Shown here piece by piece: positions 1 through 13,400 of a DNA stretch of 64,000 bases (positions are counted from its first letter, which is position 1; every line of letters begins with the position of its first letter). Source of the DNA: Anthostomella pinea (Eukaryota; Ascomycota; Sordariomycetes; Xylariales; Xylariaceae); NCBI GenBank assembly GCA_963556695.1, contig CAUWAG010000006.1, positions 2,108,001-2,172,000 on the forward strand, read 5' to 3'. The position numbers were made by a program, and so were the translations under genes. The notes under the pieces are model-generated. The model searched no databases. It saw only the letters and a program-made list of their open reading frames with translations, and was not told the DNA's origin.

Positions 1-3000
1 CGATAACGGAGGGGTTTTTATATTAGGAGAGGTTAACATCGTATAATACTTATAAAATCGTAATTACTCAATAATTCAAAATCTTTATAAGAATTAATAT
101 AAAGAGAATTAAATTATTTTTTTAAAATTAAATAACGTAATTCTATTTTTTTTTATATGTTATATAAATTGGTTTTATCTTTTTAACGTTAAGATTTTCT
201 ATTAGCATTTAAAATTGTCAATCGATAAAGGTAAAGTAAACGAATTTTGAAATCTTAAAGTTTTATCAATTGAGTTTATACTTATAGATAAAATCAAAAA
301 TCTACTTACATTTTTTATAAAATGTTATGTCTTTAGTTATGAATGATTTTATATCATTTACGGTATAAGCGGTAGCTTCTATAATTTTATCTTAAAATAC
401 CGGTATTATGCGAGTTTAGAGGACTACCTATTGCAATTTCTTTTTTTTAAAACGCGATACTTCATTTTATACGCTACTTTCAACGCTGATTTCTTAATAT
501 CGCATTAATTAAAGATATCCTTTTTAACGTAAAATTTATTTATTCTACTTATATTCAATTCGCGCTTTTTATTAAAGGACAGTATTTATATTTACTTATA
601 AAAGTTACGTTCATTGGGAATTTAACCTTTTAAACAGGTTTAAATATAAGTATTTCTCTTTATTGAATAAGTTTAAAAAGTTTTTTAAGTTATAAGTTTT
701 GACTATTTATTCACGGTTTATATATTTTATAATCAGCGTAAAATATTTATAACTATCGATAATAACGAGTTTGAATTCGTTAATATCGGCTATGCAGATT
801 CTACCGGTATATTAGGTCGATTTTTAAAGGGATTGAACCTAATTCAACGCGTTTTCGTTTAATTGTAAACCACATAAAAGATATCTACGCTTTAACGTTA
901 AAATCGATGTTCGTTGTTACTTTAATCGTTTAAACAAATTTCATTTATCAAAATGGTATAATCGTTGGTATAAAAAGATTATTTTATTAAGTATCTCGTT
1001 TGTTCTTATTACGATTTCGTTAATAGTGTCAAAAATCAAAAGTCTTTGAATTATTAGCGGTATTTTCATTAATATTCAATCCGTATATTTATCAATACTA
1101 ATTAACTTTCAATATGTATCCGGTTTAAATCAGCGGTACTTTCAAAAGATAAAAGTTTTTTTAATGACGTTAAAAGTAATAAGAGATTTTTTTTAAGTTT
1201 AAACAGCATATTTCTAACGATATAAGTACGATTTTAAAAAAATCGTTTATTATAAAAGGTTGAAGTAGGAAATCTTTTTACGTATGAATTTTATTTAAAC
1301 CATATGAAGACTTGATTACATTTTATAGCTATTAATTTATAATGTATTATTTCTCAGTTTAATCGCTTTGATTAGTCTATTCGTATTAATCTCTTTTTCC
1401 GCAATTAGTATTTCAAATTAAAAAAAGTGGGAAAACTGTTAATAATTTATTGGTTTAAGTTACTATTAAAATAATATAATAGTTAATTATATGTATTAAC
1501 CTTATTTTTAACTTGATATACGAATATGAGGTGTATAACAGCAATCTTTTTAACGCCTTCGCACGAAAAGTCGGTCTTATACTTAAATTAGTATATTATA
1601 ATATGCTCTTTTCTATCTTAAGTATTTATTTAAAAGCTGTAGTGATTTTAAAGTTTTCTTTTCCAGCCGGGCTTAACCTTTAATATAAAGGAGCTATTTA
1701 AACTTGGATGCTTATGCTTTCGAGCTTTTTAAAAAGTTTGATCTTTTTAATTTATTTCGAGTATTTCGAAGAATGATAGCTTTATTTCTTATTACTATTA
1801 TAATTAAAGTAAATTCTTTTAAAGTATTATGATTTTCTATACTTTTGGTAATTAAATTCAATTCTATTTATTTATTTATCGATACAAAGATCTTTTTCAA
1901 ACTAAATCTTTTTGATTTTTAACTTTAACTTTTATTTTTACTTTTTACCGTTACTATCGTTTTCGGCGGCGTGCGACTTTCCCTTTCCCGCGTTGTTACC
2001 TTCAAGCTTATTATCGTTAAGCTTAAAAACCTACCAGGTTCGTGTTTAAAACTTATTATCAAAATTAACAATTAACATTAAAACTTTATCTTTTTTTAAT
2101 ATCGTAAGAACTTTTGTATTTACTTTATTTAAGTAACGGTTTTTACATTTATCAAATCTAAAAACATTATAACTAGTTAAGTATTATTAAACTTCAGGTG
2201 AGATTCTTTATACTGGCGTACCAATCATTATTATTAAAAATTAAACTTCATAAGGCATTTCTTTATATAATTCAAGCTCATAAGCTCCCTTTAAAGCGCT
2301 TATCAATAAGTCTTACTATTTATTACGTATATATTTTTAAAAGCTTTGTTTATTTTTACGTTTAGTCGAGACCTTAAAATAATATTACTTAGTCTTTTAC
2401 GCGCGGTACTAATAATAGTTTTAATTAAAAAAAAGATTCTTTTGATTTTTTAAAAACTTTTATTTAATTTTACATAAGGAAATTTTTTAAAATTCTTATA
2501 TTTGATTGAAATCTTTTATCTTTTACACCAGTTTTAGTAAAAGGAAACAATTTAACATTTTTATTGTATAATCTTTGTTATTAGGTTTATAATCGCCTTT
2601 ATATTTTAGATATTACGATATTCATGAGGTTCAATGTTGCGTTTTTTTAAAAGGATTTAATATTAAATTTTAAATCGGATAAAAAGGATAAAGAGTTATT
2701 ATAAAAGCTATTATTATTGTTATTAAGATTTTTTAAGTCGTTAAAAAACTGTTGCCTATTGAGTTAAAAACTGATTTAAAGCGCGATGTTGTAACGGGGT
2801 TTTGAGGTTTCTTTATGACGTTTTTTTAATCGCTTGAAAAACTGTTTGGTTTCTTTAATTAACTTGTTAGTTTTCGATTCATTTTCGCGGAAGTTTTAAT
2901 TTTCTTATAACTTAATAAGGGGACCATTCAAAAAAGCCTTTTTATTTTTCTTCTAAACCGAAAGACACTGGTTATTATCTTTTTTAATCGTTGTATTAAG

Positions 3001-5700
3001 TAATATAATAGGTAAAGTAGTCGTTTATTTCCACGGCGTACGTATTAGCTTTTATATTTTTTTGCCAAGATATTATGTTTCGGCTTTCTTTACGAGGTAT
3101 AGTTCCTCGTAGTTAATAAGCTTTTTATCGTTAGTAGTTGATAATTTCGTATCATTCTTATAATTATCCACGTTCCTTATATTATGTACTAACGTTTAAT
3201 ATTTTAACGAAAATAAAAGTGACGATTTTGTATCGTATAGTTAATCTTATAGGGTTTAAAGGTTTTATATTAAACGAACGCTTTTATAGTCATGTAATAA
3301 ATAAGCTTAGTGATAATAACGCGTGCTTTCAAGTTTGTACTAAAAAAAGGTATTGATTACGTACCGAGGTGTAACTTTTTAAAAATATTTAAGCTTTTAT
3401 TACGTTGTAATAAAAGATGTTATTGTATAAGAATTTATATATATAAGTATTAATAGTGCGTTTAGTTCTAGTTTCATAATAATTTGATATAAACATATAT
3501 ATATTTAGATATAAATATAACGCCTTTAATTAACATAGCGTCAGAGTTAAAAGGTGACGGTTCTTAAAACCACTTTAAATCCTAATAGTATGCCTATAAA
3601 CCACTTATAGCTATTTTGATTACACTACTATATTTAATAATTTAATAATTTAATATTTCGACTAATATAAGGGAATTAAGAAAAATCTAAATAATATAAA
3701 TATAAGATTAATTTATTCGCATTTACGAGTTATATATAATATATCTTTGTGATAAATCAGCTATAATACTATAAAAATAAAAGTTTTAACCGATTAAGAC
3801 ATAGTTACGATAAATGCCTTTTTATCATAATAAAATAAGCGCTATAGATATAATAAGTAAGACGAACGCTTAGTTATTAAGTAGCTAATTAAAATATAGT
3901 ATAGATTAAAATTAAAATGAAGGGTAAATAAAAACCTTTATATAAATGTTAAAATAGAAGATAGATAAAGATCGAAGTAGTTTTTCCATTCGTGTTTATT
4001 AGAAAGTTTATATAGAATTAAACTTACTTGAATACGTAATTTAAAGCTACTACTTCAACGAATACTTGCTTAATTCTTACATAATGCCTAATTGTTATTA
4101 CGTACGTAACTATATGTTAAAGCTACTATTATATTTAACACGCTTTTTAACGAGGTATATATACTTAATAAACCTTTAAATGTTCTCTTCATAGCTTTAA
4201 TTGAATAGCTTAAAAACGTAAAAGAAATTAAAATGTATCAATAATATAATTACTTAAATAAGTAAGCGATAAGCTGCCCTTTATAATGATATCCGATTAA
4301 AAACAATACCTAATGTTTTAATTTATTGCTTGTTAATTTTATTATGATAACCTTAGAATTTTAAAAGGTTCCAAGTTTATTACACATTGCTTTATAAAAT
4401 GTTATATAAAATAAACCGAGCTTGAAAAGAAGCGCTTCAAAAAGGCTTTAAATAATAAAGTTTTAAATAACAAGGTTATATGAAACGAAAATCTTTTAAT
4501 GATAATAAAGGATCAACTTAAGGGCTATTCTACGAAAAGTTTTTGAAAAGTTTTTTTAAAAAGCCGAGCTTTCAATTACCTGTAAAATACTGAAAAAAAC
4601 CTATTAAAATAAAATAAATCGATTATAACTTATAATATCAATACTTTCTTTTAAAAAAAATGTAGCCTATTATAACGAATAGATCGCTATGAAAAAAGAC
4701 CGTAATAAAAGTGCTTAAGAATTTCTAATGGAAATGACATTGAAAAAAGAATTATTCATAATAAGGCAATACCTTGAAAAGGAATTAATAGCTTCTTTCG
4801 GTAGCCTAACCTGTATCCTACTTTAATCATGTTTTTACGCCGAAAAAGCCTTAAAATAAACTTCTTATAAATATAAATTCTAATTCTACTTAAAGATTCG
4901 GTAATAATATTGATAATAAGAACCGTTGAACTCATATAGATATTAATATAAAAAAGCTATAGAATATAAGGTAATTTGTTATAATTTAAAAAACATTTCA
5001 ATCTAAAATTTTAAGGTATTGCAGATACCCTTTATAAAACTTATAATAAAATAGAAGTTATAAAAATTGTTATTAAACCCCGTTCAAAATCCGTACAATA
5101 CTTTGAACAATTTTTTAAAATAGATTTAGCCGAGTTAAATCCCGTTAATCATTGACCGTTTTCAAACCCTTAAAACGTAAAAAAAAGAATTATGTTAAAA
5201 GGGGTTTAAATAAATAAATTACGTTTATATAAAGGGCGTATATAAATTAGTCACTTGAGAATAGCAAGGAAAGTTAAAAAGTTCGTATTTTCCGGCCTAA
5301 TAATAATAAAAGGTTTTATATAAAGCAAAGAACAGCTTTTTATATTATTAAAGGTATTACGTTAATCTCTTTACTGCGAATCAATTAATACTAAAAGAAC
5401 ACTATCAAATAGAATATCAGCTTTATTTAAATAAACCGCAATAATAAATATATACACATATGTTTACGTTTTTTTAAGCTTAAATAACAACAACTATAAT
5501 AGTTATATTCAATGAAATAAAATGATTGACTTCTCAATCTATAACTTTTTAAAAATAATATTACTTTGTTTTTAAACCCTTTTAAAAGTATAAGCTTAAT
5601 TAAGCCTATCTTTACATTTCTAGCAGCTATTATTATATACATATTCACGTTTAGTTTTATATAAAAGCCGGAAAAATAAAAAACAAACATGTAAAAAGGA
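1..5700. other. AT-rich, gene-free RIP-like block
   Basis: This stretch is extremely AT-rich, dense in TA/AT/TTA words, and has stop codons in every frame. The longest open stretches are under 90 codons, lack any recognisable motif and are lysine/isoleucine/asparagine-rich, as expected by chance at this composition. A small patch near 1,960-2,030 is slightly richer in GC but shows no coding. The pattern fits repeats destroyed by repeat-induced point mutation (C-to-T on both strands), which is known in Pezizomycotina. I cannot name the original element. No RNA gene or ordinary gene is supported here. Confidence 0.75.
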
Positions 5701-5739
5701 ATCTTAAGGTGGTGATTATATTTTATAGTTAGTTGTTAC

Positions 5740-5892
5740 CTTTGTAGTTACTAACTAATTACTGTAGTTTTAGTAATTAGTTAATAACTAATTACTGTAG
5801 TTTTAGTAATTAGTTACTACAGCTTATAGTTTTAATCAAAGCTCTAACGAACTATATATTAATATAATTAGTCAAGTTAGTAACTATAGATG
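5740..5892. repeat. 31-bp direct repeat inside an AT-rich inverted-repeat patch
   Basis: A 31 bp unit containing the core ACTGTAGTTTTAGTAATTAG occurs twice, at 5753-5783 and 5786-5816. The unit is itself nearly palindromic (TAACTAATTACT against AGTAATTAGTTA). Flanking words TAGTTACTAACT (about 5744) and AGTTAGTAACTA (about 5876) form an inverted pair. Similar TAGTTAGT/GTCGAGTTAGT words recur near 14,800-14,960 and 15,330-15,420. This may be a remnant of a small inverted-repeat DNA element. The class is not determined. Confidence 0.4.
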
Positions 5893-5922
5893 TAACCTTT
5901 GAAAACGAGCTCAACGTATCAA

Positions 5923-7223
5923 TTATGATGTAAGTGAGCTTCCCTGGTGGTTTCTGACTCGATTTTGGATATAAACCGATTGGTTTACTGCTTTGTTAAT
6001 GGTGGTAGGCGTCTTGGAAGTCCAAGTAGTGGGTGGCAGATTGGGGTCTGGCGACGGTGTTCGTACGACAGCGACAGCATCCAGCTTTAAAATAACACTT
6101 TCTGGATTAAAAGGAACAAGCCTAGTGGCACTAAAACCTGTTCGGATGTTTCCTGGCGTCATAACAGCATTATGTGCTTCACAAAACGCTGTGAGGAAGT
6201 CCTCCTTTGAAACATGGGTTATATGATGCCGGATGAGATCCTTAATTGAGCGACCATAAACTCGTTTAAGTGGGCTGAAACAACTGACATCTAAGGCTGG
6301 AGCCCATATGACGAATGGGCAGGCATATAAAGAGTAATAATGCCATTATTCTGGCAATAATTCTCAAAGACCTGGGAATGATGGCTTTCGTAACCATTTA
6401 GGATGAGGAGGCGTTTACCAGTAGTCATATGCGGTCTGGTATACTTGTCGAAATGCTGAATTCATTTTAAACCAAGCTCATTCGTAGTCCACCCGTTGTC
6501 AGACACGGCCACCTTACAATCGCGTGGTAATGTCGTGTCACGATACCATGAAGCGAAGTGGGTTTTGCCCTGTAAAATGATGAATGGCAGGACCACCCAA
6601 CCATCAGTATTGACAGCAGAGATTATTATAGAGTATTCTCTATTGCTTTGCTGAGCTTGTATAGGCCTGCCTCGTCTTTTGGCGCTTATAATGACCATGC
6701 CGGACCCAATAATGCCCATCATAAACCAAGTCTTATTAAAGTTGTAAATATCTGTGTCTTGGATACCATGTTTTGCGATTGCTGCCGCAACTTGGCGAAA
6801 CCACGCGCAATACGTGTCCGGATCTTCGTTTAAGACCCTTGAGTAGTCCATCCTTCGATAAAAACACGTCCAGAGGCCTGGTGTACGTTTGATTAAATTC
6901 GCCGTCCAGTTCTTTCTGACGCGTTCAGTCTCACGTGTCGCCAATAATTGATTCGCCATATCTTCAACATAACTGTGCCGGGATGGAAATGCTCGCGCGT
7001 CCAGGTCAAGAATGAAGGCAAGAATGGCATTCTCTTCGGAAACCGTAAGTTTCAAAGTATTAAGCATGCTGTCACGTCGTGATGGCATTCCTTTGATTAT
7101 ATTGCTCAAAGTGGAACAAGGGATGTTAAAGAGTTTCGCAAGCTGAAATATAGAAATATGAGGGTCACGTCATTTAGCTTGGACAGCTACCTGTAAGTCT
7201 GATTCATTATAATGTGGTGCCAT
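5923..7223 (-). pseudogene. pogo/Fot1-type DDE transposase, broken
   Basis: Conceptual translation from the ATG at 7223 gives an N-terminal helix-turn-helix (LAKLFNIPCSTLSNIIKG), a CENP-B-like DNA-binding part, then a DDE endonuclease domain as in Fot1/pogo transposases (YNF..T.FMMG, NGWTTNELGLKW, LLIL.G.ESHH, then DVSCFSPLKR and PFNPESV). Breaks seen: an in-frame TGA shortly after the start (7170-7172), TGA in place of Trp at 6459-6461, and a one-base frameshift near 6292-6296, after which the C-terminal part reads on to the stop at 5923. The first two catalytic aspartates are changed to Asn (AAT at 6735-6737 and 6396-6398). Both changes are G-to-A, the RIP direction. The third Asp survives (6289-6291). 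The copy cannot encode an active transposase. Confidence 0.85.
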
Positions 7224-7280
7224 TGTTGGTGGTGGAGATATAATGGTTTGAATCGTCTTGGTTGGAAAGTTCATGACGAG

Positions 7281-7338
7281 TGCCAACTCGCTTGTAATGC
7301 CAACTCGCTTGTAATGCCAACTCGCTTGTCAGCTACGT
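7281..7338. repeat. Subterminal 17-bp triplicate and terminal end of the pogo-like element
   Basis: Three consecutive copies of the 17-mer TGCCAACTCGCTTGTAA start at 7281, 7298 and 7315; the last ends in TCA instead of TAA and runs into GCTACGT followed by TA (7339-7340). Read from the outside inward the end is ACGTAGCTGACAAGCGAG, closely like the terminal repeat of the MITE at 10,038. Tandem subterminal motifs at a transposon end are typical transposase-binding sites; that role is inferred. The matching left end, expected below 5923, was not recognisable. Confidence 0.6.
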
Positions 7339-7340
7339 TA

Positions 7341-10037
7341 TTTCATTCGATTATATTAATTATATGTATTGTGTAACGGATATTTCTTAAACGTTCGGTA
7401 TTAGTAGTTTTTATTCTTTTCTCCAAATTATCCGGCAAAATTTTCGTTATTTAACGCATTACTACACGATATATTAGATAAACTTAATAAACATTCAAAT
7501 ACTAAGATAATACAATGAAAACCCGTACTTAATAATATTAATTAAGCTAAAATTGAAATAGTTGTTTATAATTTAATCGAACTTGTTGAGATATTTATTT
7601 TGAATATATTGAACAATTAAATCCTAGAATCGGATTAATCGATATAGTAAAATAAAAAAATAAAATCGATGAAAGACAAAATCATTTTTATAAGAAAAGT
7701 AAATTGATTAAACGCCTATGAATCGCGAACGATCGAAAATTCACCGTTCTTATCAAATGATTATTATGATTTTTAATCAAAATGTCTTAAATCGGTTTCG
7801 AACGGAAAGAAAATTTAATATTTCAGACGATTAACAACCGGTAAGCTATTAGGTCGGAATTAGTTTAAAAATGTAGTAGGAATTAATAACTATAGAAATT
7901 CTAATTCTTACTAAGTAGTTTAATAACATAAACGCGTTATCTTATCATATAATCAAATGGATATCCTTTTCCCATTTTTATTAATGTACTTTTATATAAT
8001 TATAAATAATAATAAGCACCCTCGTCCTAGTTTTAAGCTAACCCGTAGTACTACTTTGTTTAGTTAATATAGTTTAAAAAAGCCTTAACTTTCCATAGAT
8101 GAAAATTTTAATATATCCAATTTTATTATTTTTCTTACGCTTCTACTAGTATATACAAATAATTTCTAAGAAACTAAACAATTTGCTATAATAATGTAAC
8201 TAAAAAAAGCGCAATATGTAAAAAGCACTTGTAAAAAAATAAGCGCGCTTAAAAATTTTAAAAGCTCAAACTAAAATAATAATAAGAGTGACTTCCTTAT
8301 TAAGCTATTAATACGGTTAAACCTCTACCTTATTTTAACGTTTTTATCAAGACTAAAAGCAGAATGTTTTATTAGTATAAACATTGAAACCACTTTAAAC
8401 TTTTTTTGAAAAAGTCTTGAAAAAGTGAATATATCGATTTCGCCTTAACTATTGCTTCAAAAACGGTTGTAATAACATTTATTAGCTCGTTTTATATTAT
8501 GTTACTATCTTCAATATAAAAAGTAAAAAAACCTTAATGTATCTTTTATTACCCTTATTTGAGTAACTATATATAACAGGTTATTTATAGCGGTTTATGT
8601 AACATCTTAATTATTTATAAAATATATAAAGATAACTTCGATATTTCATTTTAAAATATAAAAGCGCGAAAGGTTATTTAATTACTAATTATACTTTTTT
8701 CCAAAATTTTCAATTTTTTTCAATTTTAATTGGTACTAACTTCGGCTTAATATATACTTATCTTGTTCTATGTTCTAAAAAAGCTTTTTCACTTTATAAC
8801 AAACGTATAAAACTTAAAATAATATACGCTAATCTTAAAACCTTTTGTAAATTTTTATTGATAACGTGTTTTTTCCTATCAATAAAGCCTTTCCTATTGA
8901 CTTCGAAACGTAGGTCTTACTATTCGAAAAAAAAAAAACTAGAAAATAACGCCGATTGTTTCAGAATTAATAACGAAAGGATTACTCACAGTTTTAGCCA
9001 CTTGGATTAAATTATTTTAAACGACTTATATTCCTCCGTTCAAGAAATATTTAAGGAAAAACATTTCCAAAAAATGATAACGATATATCAAGATATCTTA
9101 ACGAAAATTATAAAAACGTTTATATTAAAGACGAACTAACTAAAATTCTAAATACTTTATTAATAACTTGTAATAAATATTTTATCATTTTTAAGATTAA
9201 GTTTATCAAACTTATAAGTATAAGCTAAGAAGAAACAGATTTTTTAAAGTTATATAAGCGGTTTTTAAATGCCTTGATGAACTTTTTTAAAATTAGAATA
9301 TTAACAATATTATAAAGTTTAATAAGTCTTATTTCTACGTTTATTTTCAGAACTATTAAGGACAACTTTTTTTTTTCATTCTGTAAATGAAAGTTTTTTT
9401 GGAAAAAATAGATAAAAAGCTTTTAAAATCTAAACTAAGATTTTAATTTTTAATTGTGCCCTAGGTATAGCTCAAAGCTACCTTCTTGAATGTATATTTT
9501 ATGTTTTTAGTAGGTTTATTAGGGGGTTTATAAGGGTCGTTAGTTCACTATTAATTCAATTAATTCAAGGCTAAATATCTCTTTATCTCAAGCGCCGATA
9601 CCGATACCAATAAAAATCGCCCGATCTAATCGATATACTGCCTCGTGCCGGCAACAAATCCTTTTTGGGGTTTTAACGTTAAATGGTTGATACAAATTCA
9701 AACTACAAGCCTAAATCTTAAATTTTCTATAATTTAATATATAAACCTGCTTTACCTACTGTTATAACTTTTGGTAACTAAAAACTTTTATAACTTATAT
9801 AATTCGATAATCTACTTCTTATCATTATCGTATAATCTATCGGTTTCCAAAAAAATTATCGTTATATCGTACGATCGATATATTCGCGTTTAGTTTTTTG
9901 CAAGATAAATACAATTTTTTTTTCGGAATATTTAGCAAATGTTTCTTCGTAAATATCTATTCGCTTTTTATTTCCAATTAAATTAACGGATAAAACATAT
10001 TAATCGGTATATTAAATATTAAAACGTATTAACTATA
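7341..10037. other. AT-rich, gene-free RIP-like block
   Basis: Same character as the first block: AT-rich, dense in stops, no recognisable protein motif in six frames. A small patch at about 9,590-9,665 has more GC (CCGATACCGATACC, CTCGTGCCGGC) but no open frame. I see nothing else that can be supported. Confidence 0.7.
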
Positions 10038-10432
10038 ACGTAGATGACAAGCGAGCTGCGAGGTGGGGCTTCCATATAAAAAATGGCGGTGCGTAACCGT
10101 GCGTCTACCTTTTAAAAAAATCGGAAAAATCTCGGACCTGCTGCATTTAACGTAGCCGTTTCTATAGATAATAATTATATATAGCAATTGTATTTTACTG
10201 ATTTAATATCTTAGAAAAGCTTTTCTAGAAGGGTAGCTTTAGCGTAATTTGGAATAAATGTTGAAATGAAAAGGCTATAAACCTAGAAAAAAGTGACATT
10301 GATGTATGTTTCAAGTTCTAAACCTAAAAGAAAGGTCCGATATCTTTCCGATTTTTTTCTTCAAGTTAAAGATTAGCGCACCCATTTTTTTTGTATGGAA
10401 GCCCCACCTCGCAGCTCGCTTGTCATCTACGT
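10038..10432. mobile_element. 395-bp MITE with 39-bp perfect terminal inverted repeats
   Basis: The left end (10038-10076) and right end (10394-10432) are perfect 39 bp inverted repeats beginning ACGTAGATGACAAGCGAG. The element is flanked on both sides by TA (10036-10037 and 10433-10434), the target duplication expected for Tc1/mariner/pogo insertion. The interior has no open frame of note and includes subterminal TCGGAAAAATC / CCGATTTTTT words. The terminal sequence matches the ACGTAGCTGACAAGCGAG end of the pogo-like element at 7338, so that family is the likely source of the mobilising transposase. The repeats are not RIP-damaged, which suggests insertion later than the surrounding decay. 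Confidence 0.9.
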
Positions 10433-10434
10433 TA

Positions 10435-13400
10435 TATTATTTAAGCAAACACGAGCTAATAGATTAACGATGAAAATTTAAGCCAAATTGGCGATCAGTC
10501 GTTATATAAAATATAATAATAAAGGATATATTTATAATAATAATTCAAATAATAATTATAAATGAAACAGGGAATTTTGACCATTTTATACGCGTTGGAT
10601 AGCCTTTTTATTACAATCGGTTAGATCTCAAGTTTGGAAATTCTTTTCGGCAAAGCGTTAATAAGTTTTATAACAGCTTTAACGTTTAAAACAATTCCGC
10701 ATAACGTAAGTTTAATAGTTTTCTAACTACTTATTGATTCGTACGCTTTTCGCGCTATTGTTAGCAATTATCAAGAAATAAAAATCTATTTGAAGTTATT
10801 TTATACGTTTATCTACGTCTTAAAATATTCTATGTTTAATGAAGCAAAAAAAAAAGGTTTTCAACATATTTTTATACGGGTTTTGACGGCAAATAATAGC
10901 ATATAACCGTTTTAACGGCATATGTAAGTAGTTATAAAAAAAGGATTATTATTATTATTATTTATTTATATAAATCTTTATTACAATTCTAGCTAGTTTC
11001 TATAACAAACAGTATAAACATATTAACGTTATTAAATATTATAATAACTGAATTGTTAGTTTCATTTTAAAAAGTCAAAACAAAAGTGAAGTATTTTTAC
11101 GCATAAACTTAAGCCTTAAATGTTTAAGAATAATGTTTTATTTGTTGTGAATAAACTTATTAAAGCTTCAAATATATTTTTATACCAAGTATTGTAAAAG
11201 TTATAAAAGCTTAAAACGGTTTAAAGTTATGAAAAGAAGAAATAAATGTATAGCTTTGAAAAGGCTTACTATTTTGAAAAGATTATGGTATTAAGTATTA
11301 ATATATATGATCAAATACCTGTTCATTTTGTAATATAAGTTTCAAAGAATGACTTCTCAATCGATCATACGATAGTTAATAACAGATTTTTTACATAAAA
11401 TGTTTTGTAAATATGGATATAAGCATGTATTTCTTAATAAATTTAAAGGTTATTAAAAGAAATAAGATATTTCAAGATTGATAAGATTAGAAAAGTTGAA
11501 TTAGGTTAAACTGGAATGTCTAATGATAAGGCAATATAGTTTGTTAACGTAGTCTTGGTAGCGCATTTCTACATTTAATGTCGTATACTTTATAATACTT
11601 TATTATGAAGAATCAATACAAAATGCGACATTATATTTAAAGAAAATGTTTCGATTGCTACGATTTATTCCTAAATTAGCCTAAAGGGGATTTCCTTGTT
11701 AAAATTAAAAGCTTATCTGTAAAGCGGACAAAAGTATTTTCTTAAATAAAGCGAACAACTTTTTCAAACCCTATCTTTCGGTTTCAAAAAAAAACTAAAA
11801 ATCTAAAAATCTAACGCAAGTTAAACGACCGTTATAAAACTTTTTCACTTTAATTTTTTATATAAATAAAGTATTGAGAGCTATTAGTATATTTTCTTTA
11901 ACACCTTTTTTATTAATGGCATTAGAAAAACATTGAAAGATTCATTACAAATATTAACCTTTATTTCATTGAATAATAATAATAATAAACTATTGAATCT
12001 TTTTATATATAAGAATCCTCTAAAAATCATGTATATATATATTAAAGACGACTTAAAATAGACATTCACCGCAACCTTATAACCATCTTGATAAGTATCA
12101 ATTAAATCGTATTTTTGTAAAATAAAATAAAAATTTATTTAAAATTACTTCCAAAGTATATCTTAATATCCTTTTTAACGAAGCTATATACATATTTTCG
12201 CAGTTGTTTTGACTCGGAACGTTCATTTAAAATATAACATATTCTTTCGAGTCATTATATAATGATAATAAAGGTATTAAACAATGTAAGTACCGCTTGT
12301 TAAAAATACTTATAATAAAAGTCATTTCTTTTATATGAACGGTTATAAAAGACAATATAAGATACAATATTACTACTTTATTTAAAACTGATCATATGAT
12401 CGATCAAAAAAATCGTTGATTAAATAATAAAGATTGTAATTTATAACGTAAAGTAAAAAGCTTAATATTATGTTAACATTATAAACATTTCAACGCAGTT
12501 AATAGAATTTGATCCGATGAATTATCGTCTTTAAAACCTGAAATCAATCATAAGATTGACTTGGTTAAAAGGCTAAGGATCTTAGAATGTTTCCCGCTCT
12601 ATAAGATATTTAAGAAAAAAACAACTTGCTGTAAATATAGTATAAAAAGCTTTTGAACAAGATATATTGAACGCTTATTTATACTTTAAATAGTATTAAT
12701 TTCATTCGCACTTAGAGCTAATAATGGCTTACGTTTTTACTTAAATGACCGAAAACTTACCGCTATAACAATTGAAAGTTAAAACATTTTTAATGAAAAG
12801 ACCTTATCACGTTTTAAATACATTGAAATTTTTAAGAAAATCGGTGTATGACAGGACTCTTATAAAATATAGACTATGAAAAGAAAAGAGAATGTTATAA
12901 CGTTTTGTATAAAATACAAAATATATCGATATGAAATATTTTCCTCCAACTTAATCAATAAACTTTTTACATTTTAACGTCATATTCATAATACTTTCAA
13001 AATAGTATAGAAACAAAAAATTCTTATATAAAGATATTTAAATATTTGGCAAAAGAAAAATTAGATATTTATTATTAATAAAGAATATAAGCTTTTCGAT
13101 TATTTCGTAAAACGTCCAGGACATTTTTTCGGCTTTAACGGTATATGTCGACGCGTATTATTTGATAGTTTTTACTATGATGTATAACGAAATATCCGTA
13201 TGATTACTTTACCTTAAAGTTAATAAAAAAGACAAAAATAAACTATTGAATCCTTACGTTTCATATTAAACCCATGCTAATTTTTCCCAGAAAATTTGAG
13301 GTTTTTAATACTAACGTTAAAAACGCGAAAAACTAATAGAATAACTTATTTGAATATATTAACATTTTAATAAGACGAATAGATATTACTTTATTAATTA

